A DNA stretch of 64,000 nucleotides from Isoetes taiwanensis (GCA_021234155.1 JAJEKV010000102.1:1852456-1916455), one strand, 5' to 3'; numbered from the stretch's first letter, positions 12,422 through 25,432 are shown. Notes: generated from the sequence alone by a model not told the origin. Translations and numbers: made by a program.

Positions 12422-12999
12422 CGATGGGTCCCCAATGCCTCAAAGCCTGCTGGAAGGACAAGCAAGCTCAGTGGTTCTCACGTTGGGGTGTACAAGCAAA
12501 CAGATGCGTACAGGTATGGACAAAGAAGGATCACAATGCACTTAAGCTGTACCTAGATGCTACTTTCCTTCGCAAGCTCTGGGATGCAAATGCTCTGACG
12601 CACGTTAAGCTGGCACACTATCGGCAGCAAGTCAATCCTAGACTCACGAGAGGCCCACACCAGTACTTGTACACCCATCTGCCCATGAAGAAGCGCAGAC
12701 TTATAGCTTCAATTCGCACGGGTGCACATCGTCTCCGCATTGAGACAGGACATTGGGCTCGGGAAGCACGGGAGGAAAGGCTTTGCCAGTGTTGCCACCA
12801 GGGCGCCATTGAAGATGAATGTCATGCCCTCCAGATCTGCCCAGCGTTTGCCCATATCCGAGCGCGGTATGTTCGATTACTAGTGCCTGGCCAGTCGTTG
12901 CATGAGTTATTGAGTACGGCGTCAGTGGGCTTGTTGGGGTCATACCTCCAGGAGGTTATGAATGCACGGACTCAGTTGTGTCCGCCGGGACAGTATTGA
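12316..12999 (+). pseudogene. LINE ORF2 C-terminal zinc-finger region
   Basis: A 227-codon frame overlaps the RT frame and is offset by a one-base shift near the T run of catgtttttacc. It ends with a CxxC...H...C arrangement (LCQCCHQGAIEDECHALQIC), the reverse-transcriptase-associated zinc finger at the C terminus of many plant LINE proteins. The stop lies near 12999, followed by about 120 bases of 3' UTR. It was part of the same protein as the preceding RT frame. Confidence 0.85.
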
Positions 13000-13178
13000 A
13001 CTGTCCTATACAATTGTACAGTGTACCAGCATACTTATACTGCTAAGGTTTTTCCCTCAAAAACCCTTCGGGACGGGGGGTTTTAAATCCTGACAGTAAT
13101 ACGCTTGCTGCTCTCTTTGTTTGGGTCCCATAGGCCAATTGGTCTCCGTGGACGATCTATTCTATTCTATTCTATTCC

Positions 13179-14290
13179 ATGATAAGGGATATATTTTGGG
13201 ACACGTTAAAACAAGCATAGCATTTAGAAAAACCTTTCCATAGGAAGATTATACTATAAAAGTTATACCATGTTACAAATTTGGGTCCTTGTACAAACAA
13301 ACAATGGTAGGAGAAATATGGAGTGAAGATGAAATGAGCCCTTTCAAAAATATGAACATAAATCTTGATGCAAGAACATATGTTATTATGTGTAGCCACC
13401 TGTTATTTTCTTTTGACTATTTTGGCTATACGCCCATTCTTTTGTATCGGGGGCTTGTCCCTGTTTTATTTCATTTTGTTTATGATGGGGCCTCAACCCC
13501 TTGTTTGTTTTGTTTCGGGCTTGATGCCCTGCTCATTGTACTATCCCATAGACCTTTAGCAGCTCAGTGGACATTAAAACGTTATCTATCTACATATCTA
13601 TCTTTGTAGAAGTAGCATTAAAAATCTAGAACATGCATTTGGAGTAACATTTACTGCAAGACGTAGTAAGTTCATTTTGGACATGCTGAAATATTATTTC
13701 TCCTTCATAGATACAACATATCAAGCATGGTTGCTGACATCATGTTATGGTACAAACATATGGAGTGGTCCACGGTGAAAGAGCTATAGAAAATCTAGCA
13801 AAACTATGTAAATATTCCTCACCCTTTAACATAAGGGCAAGGGATAAATTAACTCAAAGCTTTACCTATGTATTATTATAGGGGGCACATTTACATTAAT
13901 CTATAATATGGGAAGATCAATGACATTATATTTGTTGAAGGAGTCGTGATCACTTTAATCAGCTAAAGGAGACCGATAAATAACTTTAGGGGCAATCTTT
14001 AAGTTAATAAAGAAACATGTATATAAATAAAAGGGATGCATTGACAAATATAGATATAGGCATAGAAAGTGGTGAGTTGATAAAGAATCCCCTTAATTAT
14101 AGGATGAACCGTTACCTTTCTAAAAGACCATCCATTAACTAGCATTTGCAAAGGAACGGACACCCAAAGAGCGTGCGCTAATGGGGTGACTTGCAACGAT
14201 TAGATGTTTGACTTGCACTATAGCAGCGGCCATGTTTGACCAACTTGTGATGCAGGGAGCAACTATCAAGGTTGTAGAATTCTCTTAGGA
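13179..14290 (+). repeat. Array spacer copy 2, part before the nested LINE
   Basis: Nearly identical to 8659-9771, including the gene-flank homology and the (ATCT)n segment. It is interrupted at gaattctcttagga by a minus-strand LINE and resumes at about 15744. One local difference from spacer 1 is the replacement of a short piece near 14166 (cccaaagagcgtgcgc). Confidence 0.88.
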
Positions 14291-15740
14291 AGGAAGGAAG
14301 GAAGGAAGTTACTTTTATCGTCCACGGAGACCAATCGGTCTATGGGACCCAATACAAAACCGCAGCAAGCGGATTACTGCCCGGATTAAAACCCCGCCCG
14401 AAGGGTTTTCGAGGGAAAAACCGTGGCGACAATCAGCCTGTCGACAAACGTGCTAATCATATAAAATGCGTAAACATCCCAATATATCTGATCATGCACC
14501 ACCCCGTGAGTGCCTAGTCACGGACAGGCAAAGGGGGCAAAGGTGACCTCGCAGTCCAAAGACTACCTCCGGATGTATGACCCCGGGGCGCGTCTTGGCG
14601 GTGTGTTCATCGGCAAATGCAAAGGGCACGTCCCCGTACTAAGGGAGCGTGATCGCCCGAATCGGTGACCAACGCCGGGCAACTCGGAAAGTGTGAGACT
14701 CATCCTCAACGGCACCCGCTTGACAAAGACCGACAGAGCCTGGCGGGGCTCCCAATCCACCGCCTGCCTCGATCGAAGATGGTGGGCACCTGTGCGAATG
14801 GAGGCAATGAGCTGCGAGCAATGGGAACGCAGGTAGAGCTGTGGGCCCCGGCTAACACGGGGGTTGATGTGCTCCTTGTAATGGGCCATTTTGACTCGCT
14901 CTAGAGCAATGGGGTCCCGAGCTTGCCAAGGAAACAAGCATCTAGGTACTCCCGCAGCTATCCGCGATCGGCCAAATGCGCATCTGTGCTCACCGCGTTC
15001 CATCTGGCGAACCACTGATCTCTCTTACCCCTCCAACAGCCCTAAGCGGCTGCGGACTCATGGCCCACGAAGTAAGCCAGTCTTGGGTCGAGAGCATCAC
15101 CCATATAACCACTTTAGAAAATAGGCGATGTAAATACATCAAGGGCTGCCCCCGAGAGCGGCAGAATCGATTTCTGGTGAGTCGATAGGGGTGAAGGTTT
15201 TCACCCAAGTGCGTGCCAAAAATGCCTTCCCTGCTCCAAGTCATTCAGTGTCGTCAAAGGCGGCCAGGGCCCTAAACTGACCGTCTGACCGGGCACCGAC
15301 CGGTGCCGGAGCAGGATATGGCCATGGCCCCAATCATATACTAGCACGGTATTGCATTGCATAAAAAGCGCTTTCGGCCTCTTTGTCACCATAGCGGATA
15401 GCGCCTCCAGCCGAGGAGAACTCCCACCCTAGGTACTTGTAGGTGGGTGGCGCCCGCGAGTAATATGTGAGTCACCGGAGGCATGGGGGTGGCGTGAAGA
15501 TAGGGGAACCACCCCTGGTCTTGGCGGATTGCACTGTCGTAGCCCCAAAATGTGTCTAGGGCATCCGTGAGACTGCATATCTTCTCGGGTGTGGGCAGCA
15601 GGCCAACATCGTCCGCATAGATGAGTCAAGGATGACCCGGTGCAAAAGATGTATGCCATCCCCCCCATGCTCAGTAAGCCAGGGCTCTAACTGATCAATG
15701 TAGAGGCCAAAAAGTGTCGGCGAGAGGGGGCAACCCTGCC
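14291..15740 (-). mobile_element. 5'-truncated LINE inserted in array spacer 2
   Basis: On the minus strand this carries motif B (RQGCPLSPTLFGLYIDQL near 15670-15745), an intact LIYADDVGLLP in a neighbouring frame near 15605-15640, and a C-terminal part (HYKEHINPRVSRGPQLYL). It ends with the same 3' signature as the array LINEs (14317-14350) and a (TTCC)n tail at 14288-14309. Intact spacer 1 reads ctcttaggagcagccc across the site; GGA is present on both sides, so any target duplication is at most a few bases. Frames are broken. Confidence 0.88.
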
Positions 15741-16324
15741 GGAGCAGCCCATTAAAAGAAACCAAATATAAATTGTATCACATGTATTGATTTGTGGCAA
15801 GTGTTGCAACATTAGTTACTTTTAGGACTTGTTAGATATGTCCGCACAATCAATCCATGCTTTTATTTGTTGTTTGGTATGTTGTGTTGACATATACATT
15901 TGATTAGATAAAGGATCAAATAGTTGTCGTTGTGCTTCATAGTCTCGACATTCCTTAATCTCTCGGAGTGGTCCAATCTATAGTTGATATTTAAGACAGT
16001 GTCCAAAAGTTGTAGTACTTGAGTTGTTTAATGAACAGTGGTGTTGCTTCACAACATTGGAATTGAGCACCATTTTTCTGTCCCCATATGGATCTGATGT
16101 GAAAGGTTACATTGCTGGCAAAAAAGATATCGCACTCAAAAGTTAAAATAGAAATAGCAGTTTTATGCAATGCAGAAGTTGCTTTATTGTTATGGCACAT
16201 GCTTGGGGGAGCAGCAGACTTGAAGCATGAGCACTAATTAAGCATAACCTTCCACTAGCCGAATAACTATCTGGTTACCCATTTTTCCATCTGCATCTAG
16301 TTACCCATTTTTCCATTGGAACAG
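15741..16324 (+). repeat. Array spacer copy 2, part after the nested LINE
   Basis: Resumes spacer sequence at gagcagcccattaaaag and matches 9770-10345 almost base for base, ending with the doubled tacccatttttcc motif before LINE copy 3. No gene is seen. Confidence 0.88.
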
Positions 16325-19003
16325 ACATTCGGGACGAGGAAGTGGACTCAGACCACCAGCCCCTGTTCATGCATATACATTAGCAGGCTCCCCGTGCATC
16401 CACTGCCTCAACACCTTAGGTGCCCCAGCTGTGCTTGAACTATGACCGTGCGGGACTTATGCCCAGATGCTTGAGCATAATCTGACGGGAATACTGCAAC
16501 TCCCCACACTTCAACAGCAATCTGTTCAGCTGACTCACCTGCTTCTGACAGTTGCTGAGAGATGCTTTGGGAGAGGCCACTCATAGAGAACCTCGGGCAC
16601 CGCCACCTTTCCCCGCAACAGATGGTTCGATAATGAGTGTCGGGAGCTCAAACGCGAACTCCGATAAGTCACTGATCCCACCTCCCACCCACAGGCCATC
16701 AGTCAATACCGCTCCTTCCTTAAGAACAAGAGAGCCAGATACCTCACCGAGCACCAGCAAAAGATGTTCGGTCTCCTGGATCGGCATCCCAAAACATTCT
16801 GGAGAAAGGTATTGAGCAAGGCTGTACAGCCCACAGGGAACATCACCGAGCAATGGGTACAGTACTTGCAACAGCTTTACGACCCGCTCGGGGGCCGGGC
16901 ACCAGTGCCTCCAGAGATGGACGTGGCTCTGGTCATCACAAAGGGGGATGTCATCATGGGCCTGCAACGCCTAGCTAATGGGAAGGCAGCAGATTTAGAT
17001 GGCATGCAGGCGGAACTTTTGAAATGGGCTGGGCCTCCACTGGTGCCTGTCCTCATGGCATTGTTCGATAAAGCATTGCAAGAAGGCTTCCCTCCGCAGT
17101 ATCTAATGGGAAGGCAGCAGATTTAGATGGCATGCAGGTGGAACTTCTGAGATGGATTGGGCCTCCACTGGTGCCTGTCCTCACGGCATTGTTCAATAAA
17201 GCATTGCAAGAAGGCTTTCCTCCGCAGTGGACCACTAGTAGAGTTGTGCCCATATACAAGGCAGGGGACCCTCAATGCCCAGCAGACTATCGTACTATTA
17301 TGGTCAGCTTTCTCTTTGCAAAACTGTTGGCTGGCATCCTTAAGCAGCGGTTGACAATATGGGTAGAGGAGGCGGATGTGCGAGCTCTCACACAAGCAGG
17401 CTTTCAGCTCAGGCATTCCACCATTGATCATATCTTCACTCTGTGCACACTGATTGAGGATAGCAGGAATCGCTGACAAAACCTTTACTGTTGTTTCGTG
17501 GATTTCGCAAAAGCTTTTGACATAGTGCCCCAGGACAAGTTGTGGGACAAATTACAACAGCTGGGAACCCCTCTTGACTTGCAAAATGCAATATATGTGG
17601 CTATCTGAGGCATGCTTAGGCCAGATCACATCATCAGGACAGCCGATAATCGATGAGTATTGAGAACGTCGGGGTTGCCCCTCTCCCCCCACACTCTTTG
17701 GCCTATACATTGACCAGGTTTGGAAGATTGGCTTTTACGAGAATGGAGGTGCGGTGCCCACGCCATGCATCACACAATCCGCAACTCATATATGCTGACC
17801 TATACTCCGAGGGACATGCAACATCACCTAGATGCTCTTGACACTTTTGCCGATTCAATCGCATACAAGTTAACTTGGCCAAAATTAGGGTCCCGCTAGT
17901 TTCATCATCCCATCAGCCAAGGCTTCCCTCATTCACTTACCAGGGACAAGATGTAGAGGTGGCTCCAACCTATAACTACTTGGGGATCGAAGTTCTCTGC
18001 TACCACCCATTTGGGATACCGCCATCGGGTTGCGGGTCCGGCCGGGTTGGAAAGCACTATATGCCATGCGACAACAGCCACAAGTCGAGTTGTATGCCCG
18101 GGGCCACCAAATCACTTGTTTAGGGCCTTGGTCGAGCCGGGTCCTCTTTGAATGGGGCGTAAGTGTGGAGTCCGGTGATATCCCTCAACACCTGGAATGA
18201 CCTCGAGCAGGTGCAGAAAACCTTCTTGGCACGAGTCCTTGGGGTAAAGTCCACAGTTCCATACCAGATCCTACTCCAGAAGACATGTTTTTACCCCTTC
18301 AACGGGCTGCATTGGAATGCCATATTATTTACTTCCAGAAGGTGGTCGCTATGGGTGATACACGTTTGCCCAACCTTGCTTTGGCCATAGCGATGGGTCC
18401 CCAATGCCTCAAAGCCTGCTGGAAGGACAAGCAAGCTCAGTGGTTCTCACGTTGGGGTGTACAAGCAAACAGATGCGTACAGGTATGGACGAAGAAGGAT
18501 CACAATGCACTTAAGCTGTACCTAGATGCTACTTTCCTTCGCAAGCTCTGGGTCCACATTGAGACAGGACATTGGGCTCGGGAATCACGGGAGGAAAGGC
18601 TTTGCCAGTGTTGCCACCAGGGCGCCATTGAAGATGAATGTCATGCCCTCCAGATCTGCCCAGCGTTTGCCCATATCCGAGCGCGGTATGTTTGATTACT
18701 AGTGCATGGCCAGTCGTTGCATGAGTTATTGAATACGGCGTCAGTGGGCTTGTTGGGGTCATATCTTCAGGAGGTTATGAGTGCACGGACTCAGTTGTGT
18801 CCGCTGGGACAGTATTGAACTGTCCTATACAATTATATCGTGTACCAGCATACTTATACTGCTAAGGTTTTTCCCTCGAAAACCCTTCGGGACAGGGGGG
18901 TTTTTAATCCTGACAGTAATACGCTTGCTGCTCTCTTTGTTTGGGTCCCATAGGCCAATTGGTCTCCGTGGACGATAAAAAATCTATTCTATTCTATTCT
19001 ATT
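16325..19003 (+). mobile_element. LINE remnant, array copy 3
   Basis: Same order as copy 2, from the endonuclease SDHQP end to the 3' signature (18941-18976) and (TTCTA)n. The linker and start of the RT are best preserved here: the frame at 16764-17126 reads MFGLLDRHPKTFWRKVLSKA and onward, and 17132-17476 carries the duplicated RT segment. It shares the motif-C deletion with copy 2. An additional ~180-bp deletion near 18551 removes part of the region before the zinc finger. Confidence 0.9.
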
Positions 19004-19770
19004 CCATGATAAGGGATATATTTTGGGACACGTTAAAACAAGCATAGCATTTAGAAAAGCCTTTCCATAGGAAGATTATACTATAAAAGTTATACCATGT
19101 TACAAATTTGGGTCCTTGTATAAACAAACAATGGTAGGAGAAATATGGAGTGAAGATGCAAATGAGCCCTTTTAAAAATATGAACATAAATCTTGATGCA
19201 AGAACATATGTTATTATGTGTAGCCACCTGTTATTTTCTTTTGACTATTTTGGCTATACGCCCATTCTTTTGTATCGGGGTCTTGTCCCTGTTTTATTTC
19301 ATTTTGTTTATGATGGGGCCTCAACCCCTTGTTTGTTTTGTTTCGGGCTTGATGCCCTGCTCATTGTACTATCCCATAGACCGTTAGCGACTTCGATGGA
19401 CATTAAAACGTTATCTATCTACATATCTATCTTTGTAGAAGTAGCATTAAAAATCTAGAACATGCATTTGGAGTAACATTTACTGCAAGACGTAGTAAAT
19501 TCATTTTGGACATGCTGAAATATTATTTCTCCTTCATAGATACAACATAGCAAGCACGGTTGCTGACATCATGTTATGGTACAAACATATGGAGTGGTCC
19601 ACGGTGAAAGAGCTATAGAAAATCTAGCAAAACTATGTAAATATTCCTCACCCTTTAACATAAGGGCAAGGGATAAATTAACTCAAAGCTTTACCTATGT
19701 ATTATTATAGGGGGCACATTTACATTGATCTATAATATGGGAAGATCAATGACATTATATTTGTTGAAGG
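19004..19770 (+). repeat. Array spacer copy 3, part before the chromovirus
   Basis: Matches 8659-9420. The last five bases, gaagg (19766-19770), are repeated immediately after the chromovirus at 39270-39274, where the spacer continues. No gene is seen. Confidence 0.9.
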
Positions 19771-21243
19771 TGTGACGCTCCCTGAACATATACGACACTC
19801 GGGCGTATACATACGGGGACTTCCCCCTCCCATGGCAACCAACTCGCCATGAGCAGGGCCCTCCGTCTAACTCGGACCATCTATGAAAAGATGCTCGAGT
19901 GAAGGACACAGAGGTGTCATTCGGCCCACGCCTTCAATGGGGCTCCTATGTCGCGGAAGCGTGCATATAAGGTTAGCATACAGCATAATCATATCATAAA
20001 TAACCACCACGAAGGGTGGCACATCCATCCAACTGATAAGAACATAGAAGATGCATTTTATACTAGAGAAAACACCTCAAACCCAAGGTTCTACCCCGGT
20101 TCAGACTCCAGTGAGGATCGACTGACGGCTAGGTCTCAAGAGATCAGCAGACCGAATCTTGGCGTGGCGTTTGCTGGCGTAGAAAATCGGCTAGGGTTGT
20201 CCACTCCATCCGCCCTTCCTGTGCACACTTTGCAGATAAGCTGAATCAATCTATGGCGTCATTGTAGCCTTCCCAGATGCAATCCCGTGTATCACCCTTA
20301 GGGACTACTCCCTGTTACATCTCGGGGTTCGGCAGGCGGTCGGGGGAAGCGTCCTTTCCGAATGCTAGCAGTGATTCCATGGCGAAACTAGAGAATACGT
20401 GCCATCGGCTGACCCCCGATTAGGTACCGACTTACTCCCTAAAATCTACACAAAAAGTACATGGTCCGTCCGCAACCGCATTCCCGAGTGTCGGACCCAT
20501 ACCGGCCTAGTTCAGCGGGCCGGCTATCGGCCTAGCTCACTGTAGGAGTCCCCAGTAGCCTTTTATGCTCAGGCGAGACCCCACCCCACACTTCATCACT
20601 ACGCTCCTTTTCTGGTGCTCAATCATGCCATAGAATCCACAGCTCGGTGGGTTCTTGTGCACAGGCCGCATGTACTGGGTACTAGGGGAACTACTAGGAG
20701 CATACTAACAACATAAGGCACAGAGGTCTCTACCTCCCCTTTAATCCCTGCTTTCTGGAAGACTAACAGAGATGCTACCATAGATTCATCCATCCATATA
20801 TAACAAAGCATAATCCATAATTGAACATAATCTTAAGTATCAAAGAAGGGTTAATCCTAAACAAAGACAACCAGAGAAGACTGACTGAGGCGCTAACCCT
20901 AGAGATATCAAGCTAGTCTATCCACTAACCCGAATTTCGGCTAGATCCATTATCATGTGGCATCTCCATTTTTCAGCAACTTGGGCGCTCAGCAGCTCTT
21001 CCTCCTGGTTCGATTTGAGGTCTACATGGGATAAGGATCCAATTTGATGCCCCAAGTTAGAATTCTCCTACTGGCCAATCGAATTTGGCCAGCCTTTAAT
21101 TACCCCTTTATTAATTTAGCATAGCTAAATTAATCCCTTTTAGGTCAACCCCCTAGGTTCAAATACCCCATGGTGGCATATCTTCACTGTGTGACGTGTC
21201 AGTATATTTATACGTATACCGTATAAATACTTGGAACGTCACA
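19771..21243 (-). mobile_element. 3' LTR of the chromovirus (family B)
   Basis: A 1473-bp LTR reading TGTGACGTTCC at its minus-strand start (21243) and ending GCGTCACA at 19771. A palindromic stem around tatttatacg/cgtataaata lies about 20-45 bases inside the start. Family B resembles family A (4933, 56004) and family C (32110, 36848) in segment order, but only about 60% in sequence by eye. A ~90-bp AT-rich block present in the other LTR (about 39030-39115) is missing here. Confidence 0.9.
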
Positions 21244-21258
21244 TTCTCCCCTCCTTAG
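21244..21258 (-). promoter_or_regulatory. Polypurine tract of the chromovirus
   Basis: On the minus strand ctaaggaggggagaa directly precedes the TGTGAC start of the 3' LTR, the expected place for the plus-strand primer. A very similar tract (aaggtggggagaa, 55991-56003) precedes the family-A LTR at 56004. Confidence 0.85.
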
Positions 21259-21768
21259 AAATAATGTTGTCCTCAGCATTAGGGTTAGTTAAACCAATGA
21301 CGCACAATCAAAGAAACTGAAATATAAGAAATTATACATAAAAGAAGGAAGGTAATTCCTTATTTCCGAAGGTAAGTACATTTAAAGTTTAAAGCATATA
21401 CGAGCTTAAGCACCAAGGTGCATTTCACATGATTATCATAAGAAAAGGGTTCAAGGGACCGAAGTCCAATATCAACCATCACAGTGACAAAAAGGTAACA
21501 CATGTAGACAAGATAAAACTGGAGAAGTCGGGCCATCAGCAACCCTCTATACATGGGCAGGTCACGTACTGCTCACTGGCCTGCACATGTCAATACATCA
21601 GTATCGATAGATATTATAAGTAGGTTGTGGTTGAAGGGACTACCCCCTATAAGAAAGAAAAGAAAAACCTATCTACAAGGGAACCTATCATGCCTAGGGT
21701 GCGCAATTCGTTGCGGCATAAGGAAGGGCCAAGTTCCCATTATAGCCGAGATGAACGCGGCCTATCAA

Positions 21769-23270
21769 CTACATGCTTTCCAAGCAATTTGCGGTCATGC
21801 CAACATTGACAATACACCACGTCCTAGAGAACACGAAGGTGATCTCATCATCGGTAACTATTGTTAACCACGATGCATCTACCCTTCTACTGTATGATTC
21901 TCGGCAAATCAAGCCTTCAAACTTACCGCTGGGAGCGGGGTTGATAGCATCGTTGATGGTGCGGCTCTGAGATTCCCGCATGAAGTCCGGATAGTGCTTC
22001 TCAAGGTCTATCTTCATCACCCATGTAGCATCCTCAACTGGTAAGTGCTTCCACTTAACCAAGTATTGCAGCATTTGAGTCCTTCTGGTCTGCTTATAAG
22101 CTCGATCAAGAAGAGCTTCAGGCACTATATCTAAATGCTCTTCTGTCATTTCAAGGAGGGTGGGTGTATCCAAGATCTCCTCTGGATTTGGGGTATGTTG
22201 CTTCAGAAGACTCACGTGAAAGACCTTGTGGATCTTCAAGCGGGGTGGCAAATCCAAGCGATATGCCTGTTCTCCAACACGTTCAATGATCCTGAATGGC
22301 CCAGCCCATCTGGGTGCCAGCTTCTTGCAGTTACCAATCTTAAGCTTGGCTTGTTTAACCTTAATCTTGAGCCAAACTGATTCGCCCACCTGGAAGACTC
22401 GTGGGGTCCTGCGCTTATCCACAACACTCTTCTGACGACTGCGTGCAGCCAATAAGTAGCCACGAACTTCTTCAACCAAAGCTTGCATTTCCACTTTAGA
22501 AATGGGATTATGCCATGTGTCGGGAGTAAGGCATTGATAACATAATTTATCATGAAGGGAGACATTCTAGAAGACTCCTGTTTCATGCTATTATAGGCAA
22601 ACTCGACCAAATAAATATAGTAAGCCCATTGTGATTGCTTACTCCACACATAACTTCGTAGCATATCCTCTATAATATGATTGGTACGCTCTGTCTGACC
22701 ATCCGTTTGAGGATGATATGCCGTACTCATAGCAAGCTTGGTTTGGATGGTGGCAAAGAAATCTTTCCAGAATGCACTTACGAATTTGGGATCCCTGTCG
22801 GATACGATAACTCATGGCATTCCATGCAATCTGAAGATCTCCTTTGTAAACAGCAAAGCGGTATCGAAGGCTGTATCCGTGGTACGACATGGCAAGAAAT
22901 GAGCCATTTTCGACAATTTGTCGACCACTACCATCAATGCATCATATCCACGGAGAGTACGTGGAAGGCCCACAATGAAATCCATGGTTATCACTTCCCA
23001 TTTGGCATTGGGCACATCTAGAGGTTGCAATTCTCCCGGAATCCTTAATTGCTTTCAGCCTTGGTTTGTTGACACACGACCTTTGCTTAATATACGGCAA
23101 TGTCCTTCTTCATACACGGCCAAAAATAACTGGAGCGGATCTTAAAGTAGGTCTTCATGAAACCTGCATGTCCAGCTATAGGGCTGTTGTGTGTATCATG
23201 GAGAATAAGCTTACGTACTCCTGAAGTCTCAGGTACACACAACTTATCTTTGTAATATAACAAATTGCCC
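21769..23270 (-). pseudogene. Chromovirus integrase with C-terminal chromodomain
   Basis: The zinc-binding start is near 23080-23220 (HDTHNSPIAGHAGFMKTYF, then WPCMKKD). The DDE core follows: first Asp in WEVITMDFIVGLPR (22812-23030), then SDRDPKF, then STAYHPQTDGQTERTN (22680-22730). The last frame, 21769-22494, has the GPF/Y-type segment LAPRWAGPFRIIERVG and, at residues 124-171, a chromodomain (LQYLVKWKHLPVEDATWV). Chromodomains of this family bind histone marks and guide integration. The pieces lie in different frames. Confidence 0.9.
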
Positions 23271-23272
23271 TC

Positions 23273-24971
23273 TTAATTATACGAACGGAAAGCCTCACGT
23301 TCTTTATCTGTGCGTGCCTCTTTAGCCAAACTATCCCACACTTCACGGAACTCTGGATATGTGGCCAAGGTCTGCTCTATATGTTTTCCGAACTCACTAG
23401 TGAGTGTGGAAATTGCGTTACAATGGGTTCGGGTTACCAAGGGATGGCGTGATAACGCATCCGCAACCGCATTGTGTTTCCCAGGCTTATACATAATTCC
23501 AAAATCATACTCCTCTATAAATTCCATCCATCTTCTCTGACGGAGGTTGAGATTCGGCTGGGTTGATAGATAACGGAGACTCTAATGATCGTATCAAGTT
23601 GAAATCTTCTACCAAGAAGGTAGTGTCTCCATATACGTAAAGCGCGGACAACGGCCAACAACTCCTGATCATGGGTAGGGTATCGCTGTTCAGTCTCGTT
23701 CATTTTCTTTGAATCATAAGCAATAACCCTCCCCTCCTGCATTAGGACTCCACCAGTAGCAATCTTACTAGCATCCGTTGCCACTAGTTTATCCTTTTCT
23801 GGGTCCGGCAATGTGAGAACTGGTGCAGACGTCAAGGCATCCTTAAGCTTCTGAAAACTTTCCTGGACCTTTGCTTTCCAATGCTCAATCCAATCCTTCA
23901 CCTTCTCATGCTTCGTAAGATCGGTAAGAGGTGCTGCAATCTTTGCAAAATCCCTAACAAATTTCCGGTAATAGCCTGCCAATCCCAGAAAACTACGGAC
24001 CTCTGAAATATTACCTGGAATGGGCCAATCCTTAACCGCCTCAATTTTTGCTGGGTCTGTAGCAATTCCCTCAGCTGAAATTACATGGCCTAAATAATCC
24101 ATCTTGGGAGTGGCAAACTTGCACTTAGAGAGCTTGGCAAAGAGCTGGTGACGTCTTAGCTTTTGTAGGGCCAGTCTAAGATGCTTCTCATGCTCCTCAA
24201 GGGTCTTGCTATAGATGAGAATGTCATCAAAGAATATAATAACAAAATCATCCAAGTACTCCCGGAAGATATCATTCATCAACCTCATAAAAGTTGAAGG
24301 GGCATTAGTTAAACCAAAAGGCATAACTGTAAATTCATAATGCCCGTATCTAGCGCGAAAAGCGGATTTATGGATATCCTCCTCTTTAATTCGTATCTGA
24401 TGATACCCAGAGCGTAAATCAATCTTTGAAAAATACTTGGCCCCTTGCAATTGGTCCATAAGATCATCTGCTCTAGGCAAAGCATAGCGATTCTTGATCG
24501 TATGCTTGTTGAGTTGCCGATAATCAATACACATCCTCAGGGAGCCATCCTTCTTCTTAACAAAAGGATAGGGCGCCAAAAGGCTAAAACACTAGGCGAA
24601 TGAAGCCTAGGTTTAGTAACTCCCCGGTTTGCTTCTTAAGCTCGGCCAACTTCGAGGGGACTCATCGGGTGCGGGCCCTTCTTGGTAGGCTTAGTACCAG
24701 GTTCCAAAGCTATCTCACATTCCACTCCTCTGAAAGGAGGAAGCTTCTGGATCTCATCTGGGAAGAGATCGCTAAATTCGCTGAGAAGATTAGTAATATT
24801 CTCTGGCAATGCATCGAGTGCTTGCTTCTGCTTAGCATCCGACTCAATGGAGGCAAGTCTGATGACGCAAAGTAGCTTATCCTTGCGTATAGCCTTATCT
24901 AGCTGCCTTGATGGACATAGGCGCATGATGGGGTTTAATGGATCACCTTTTATGGTTACCACGGGCTCCAT
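23273..24971 (-). pseudogene. Chromovirus reverse transcriptase and RNase H
   Basis: The frame 24636-24971 holds the pre-RT linker (LFPDEIQKLPPFRGVECEI). The frame 23515-24579 holds RT fingers ([17 protein letters not shown]), motif B' ([18 protein letters not shown]) and the active site [10 protein letters not shown], where the usual first residue Y is F. Next come the connection domain and RNase H ([34 protein letters not shown]). RNase H ends in 23273-23527 with [15 protein letters not shown]. One frame shift lies in the RNase H tether and one before the RT start. Confidence 0.92.
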
Positions 24972-25432
24972 TAGAGGGTAACCTCTCGTTTTCGCGGCAG
25001 ATCTATATTGGCTTTTGCAGATGCCAAGAATTCCATGCCAACAATCAGATCATATTTGCCAATATCCATTGACTCGGCACCCAATGCAACTGGTGCACCT
25101 GGCAGCTGCATTTTGAGGTTAATGCGACGGCCATTTGTATGTCTGATCTTACCACTGGCTAAGGTCACATGTCTCCGATCCGGGATCTCAAAGTCTCAAG
25201 TTGCAACACAGGGCCATTCTAGGAGAAGCAAAATTATGTGTACTTCCGTATCCATAAAATTATGAAAGGCTTCTTGTCTACTTGACCTATAGTGGAAATA
25301 ACGGCGGTGACTTTTCGGATTGCCTTTGGTTTCAATGGCTGCAAGGATATGAGACGCACCATGGATATACTCGGGAGCTTCCTCGTCGACAGGTGGTGTA
25401 GACTCAAGGTCATCCCAATCGAGGTCGGCCAT
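24971..25432 (-). pseudogene. Chromovirus aspartic protease
   Basis: Two overlapping frames make up the domain. The N-terminal one ends with FMDTEVHIIL where a functional retropepsin has D-S/T-G, so the glycine is replaced by glutamate. The C-terminal one has the flap-distal motif YDLIVGMEFLASAKANIDL typical of Gypsy proteases. The catalytic-loop substitution and frameshift argue for inactivity. Confidence 0.75.

Larger units (their letters stand above)
10346..13178 (+). mobile_element. LINE remnant, array copy 2 (most complete)
   Basis: The copy begins with the end of an AP-endonuclease domain: the SDHQP motif is visible at about 10370-10387 (EVDSDHQP). It continues through the linker (about 10600-10990), reverse transcriptase and C-terminal zinc finger, and ends with the 3' signature at 13121-13155 plus (TTCTA)n. 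It shares the internal ~125-bp tandem duplication with copies 1 and 3, so all three descend from one insertion. The motif-C region has lost YADDV (see 11531-12421). Confidence 0.92.
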
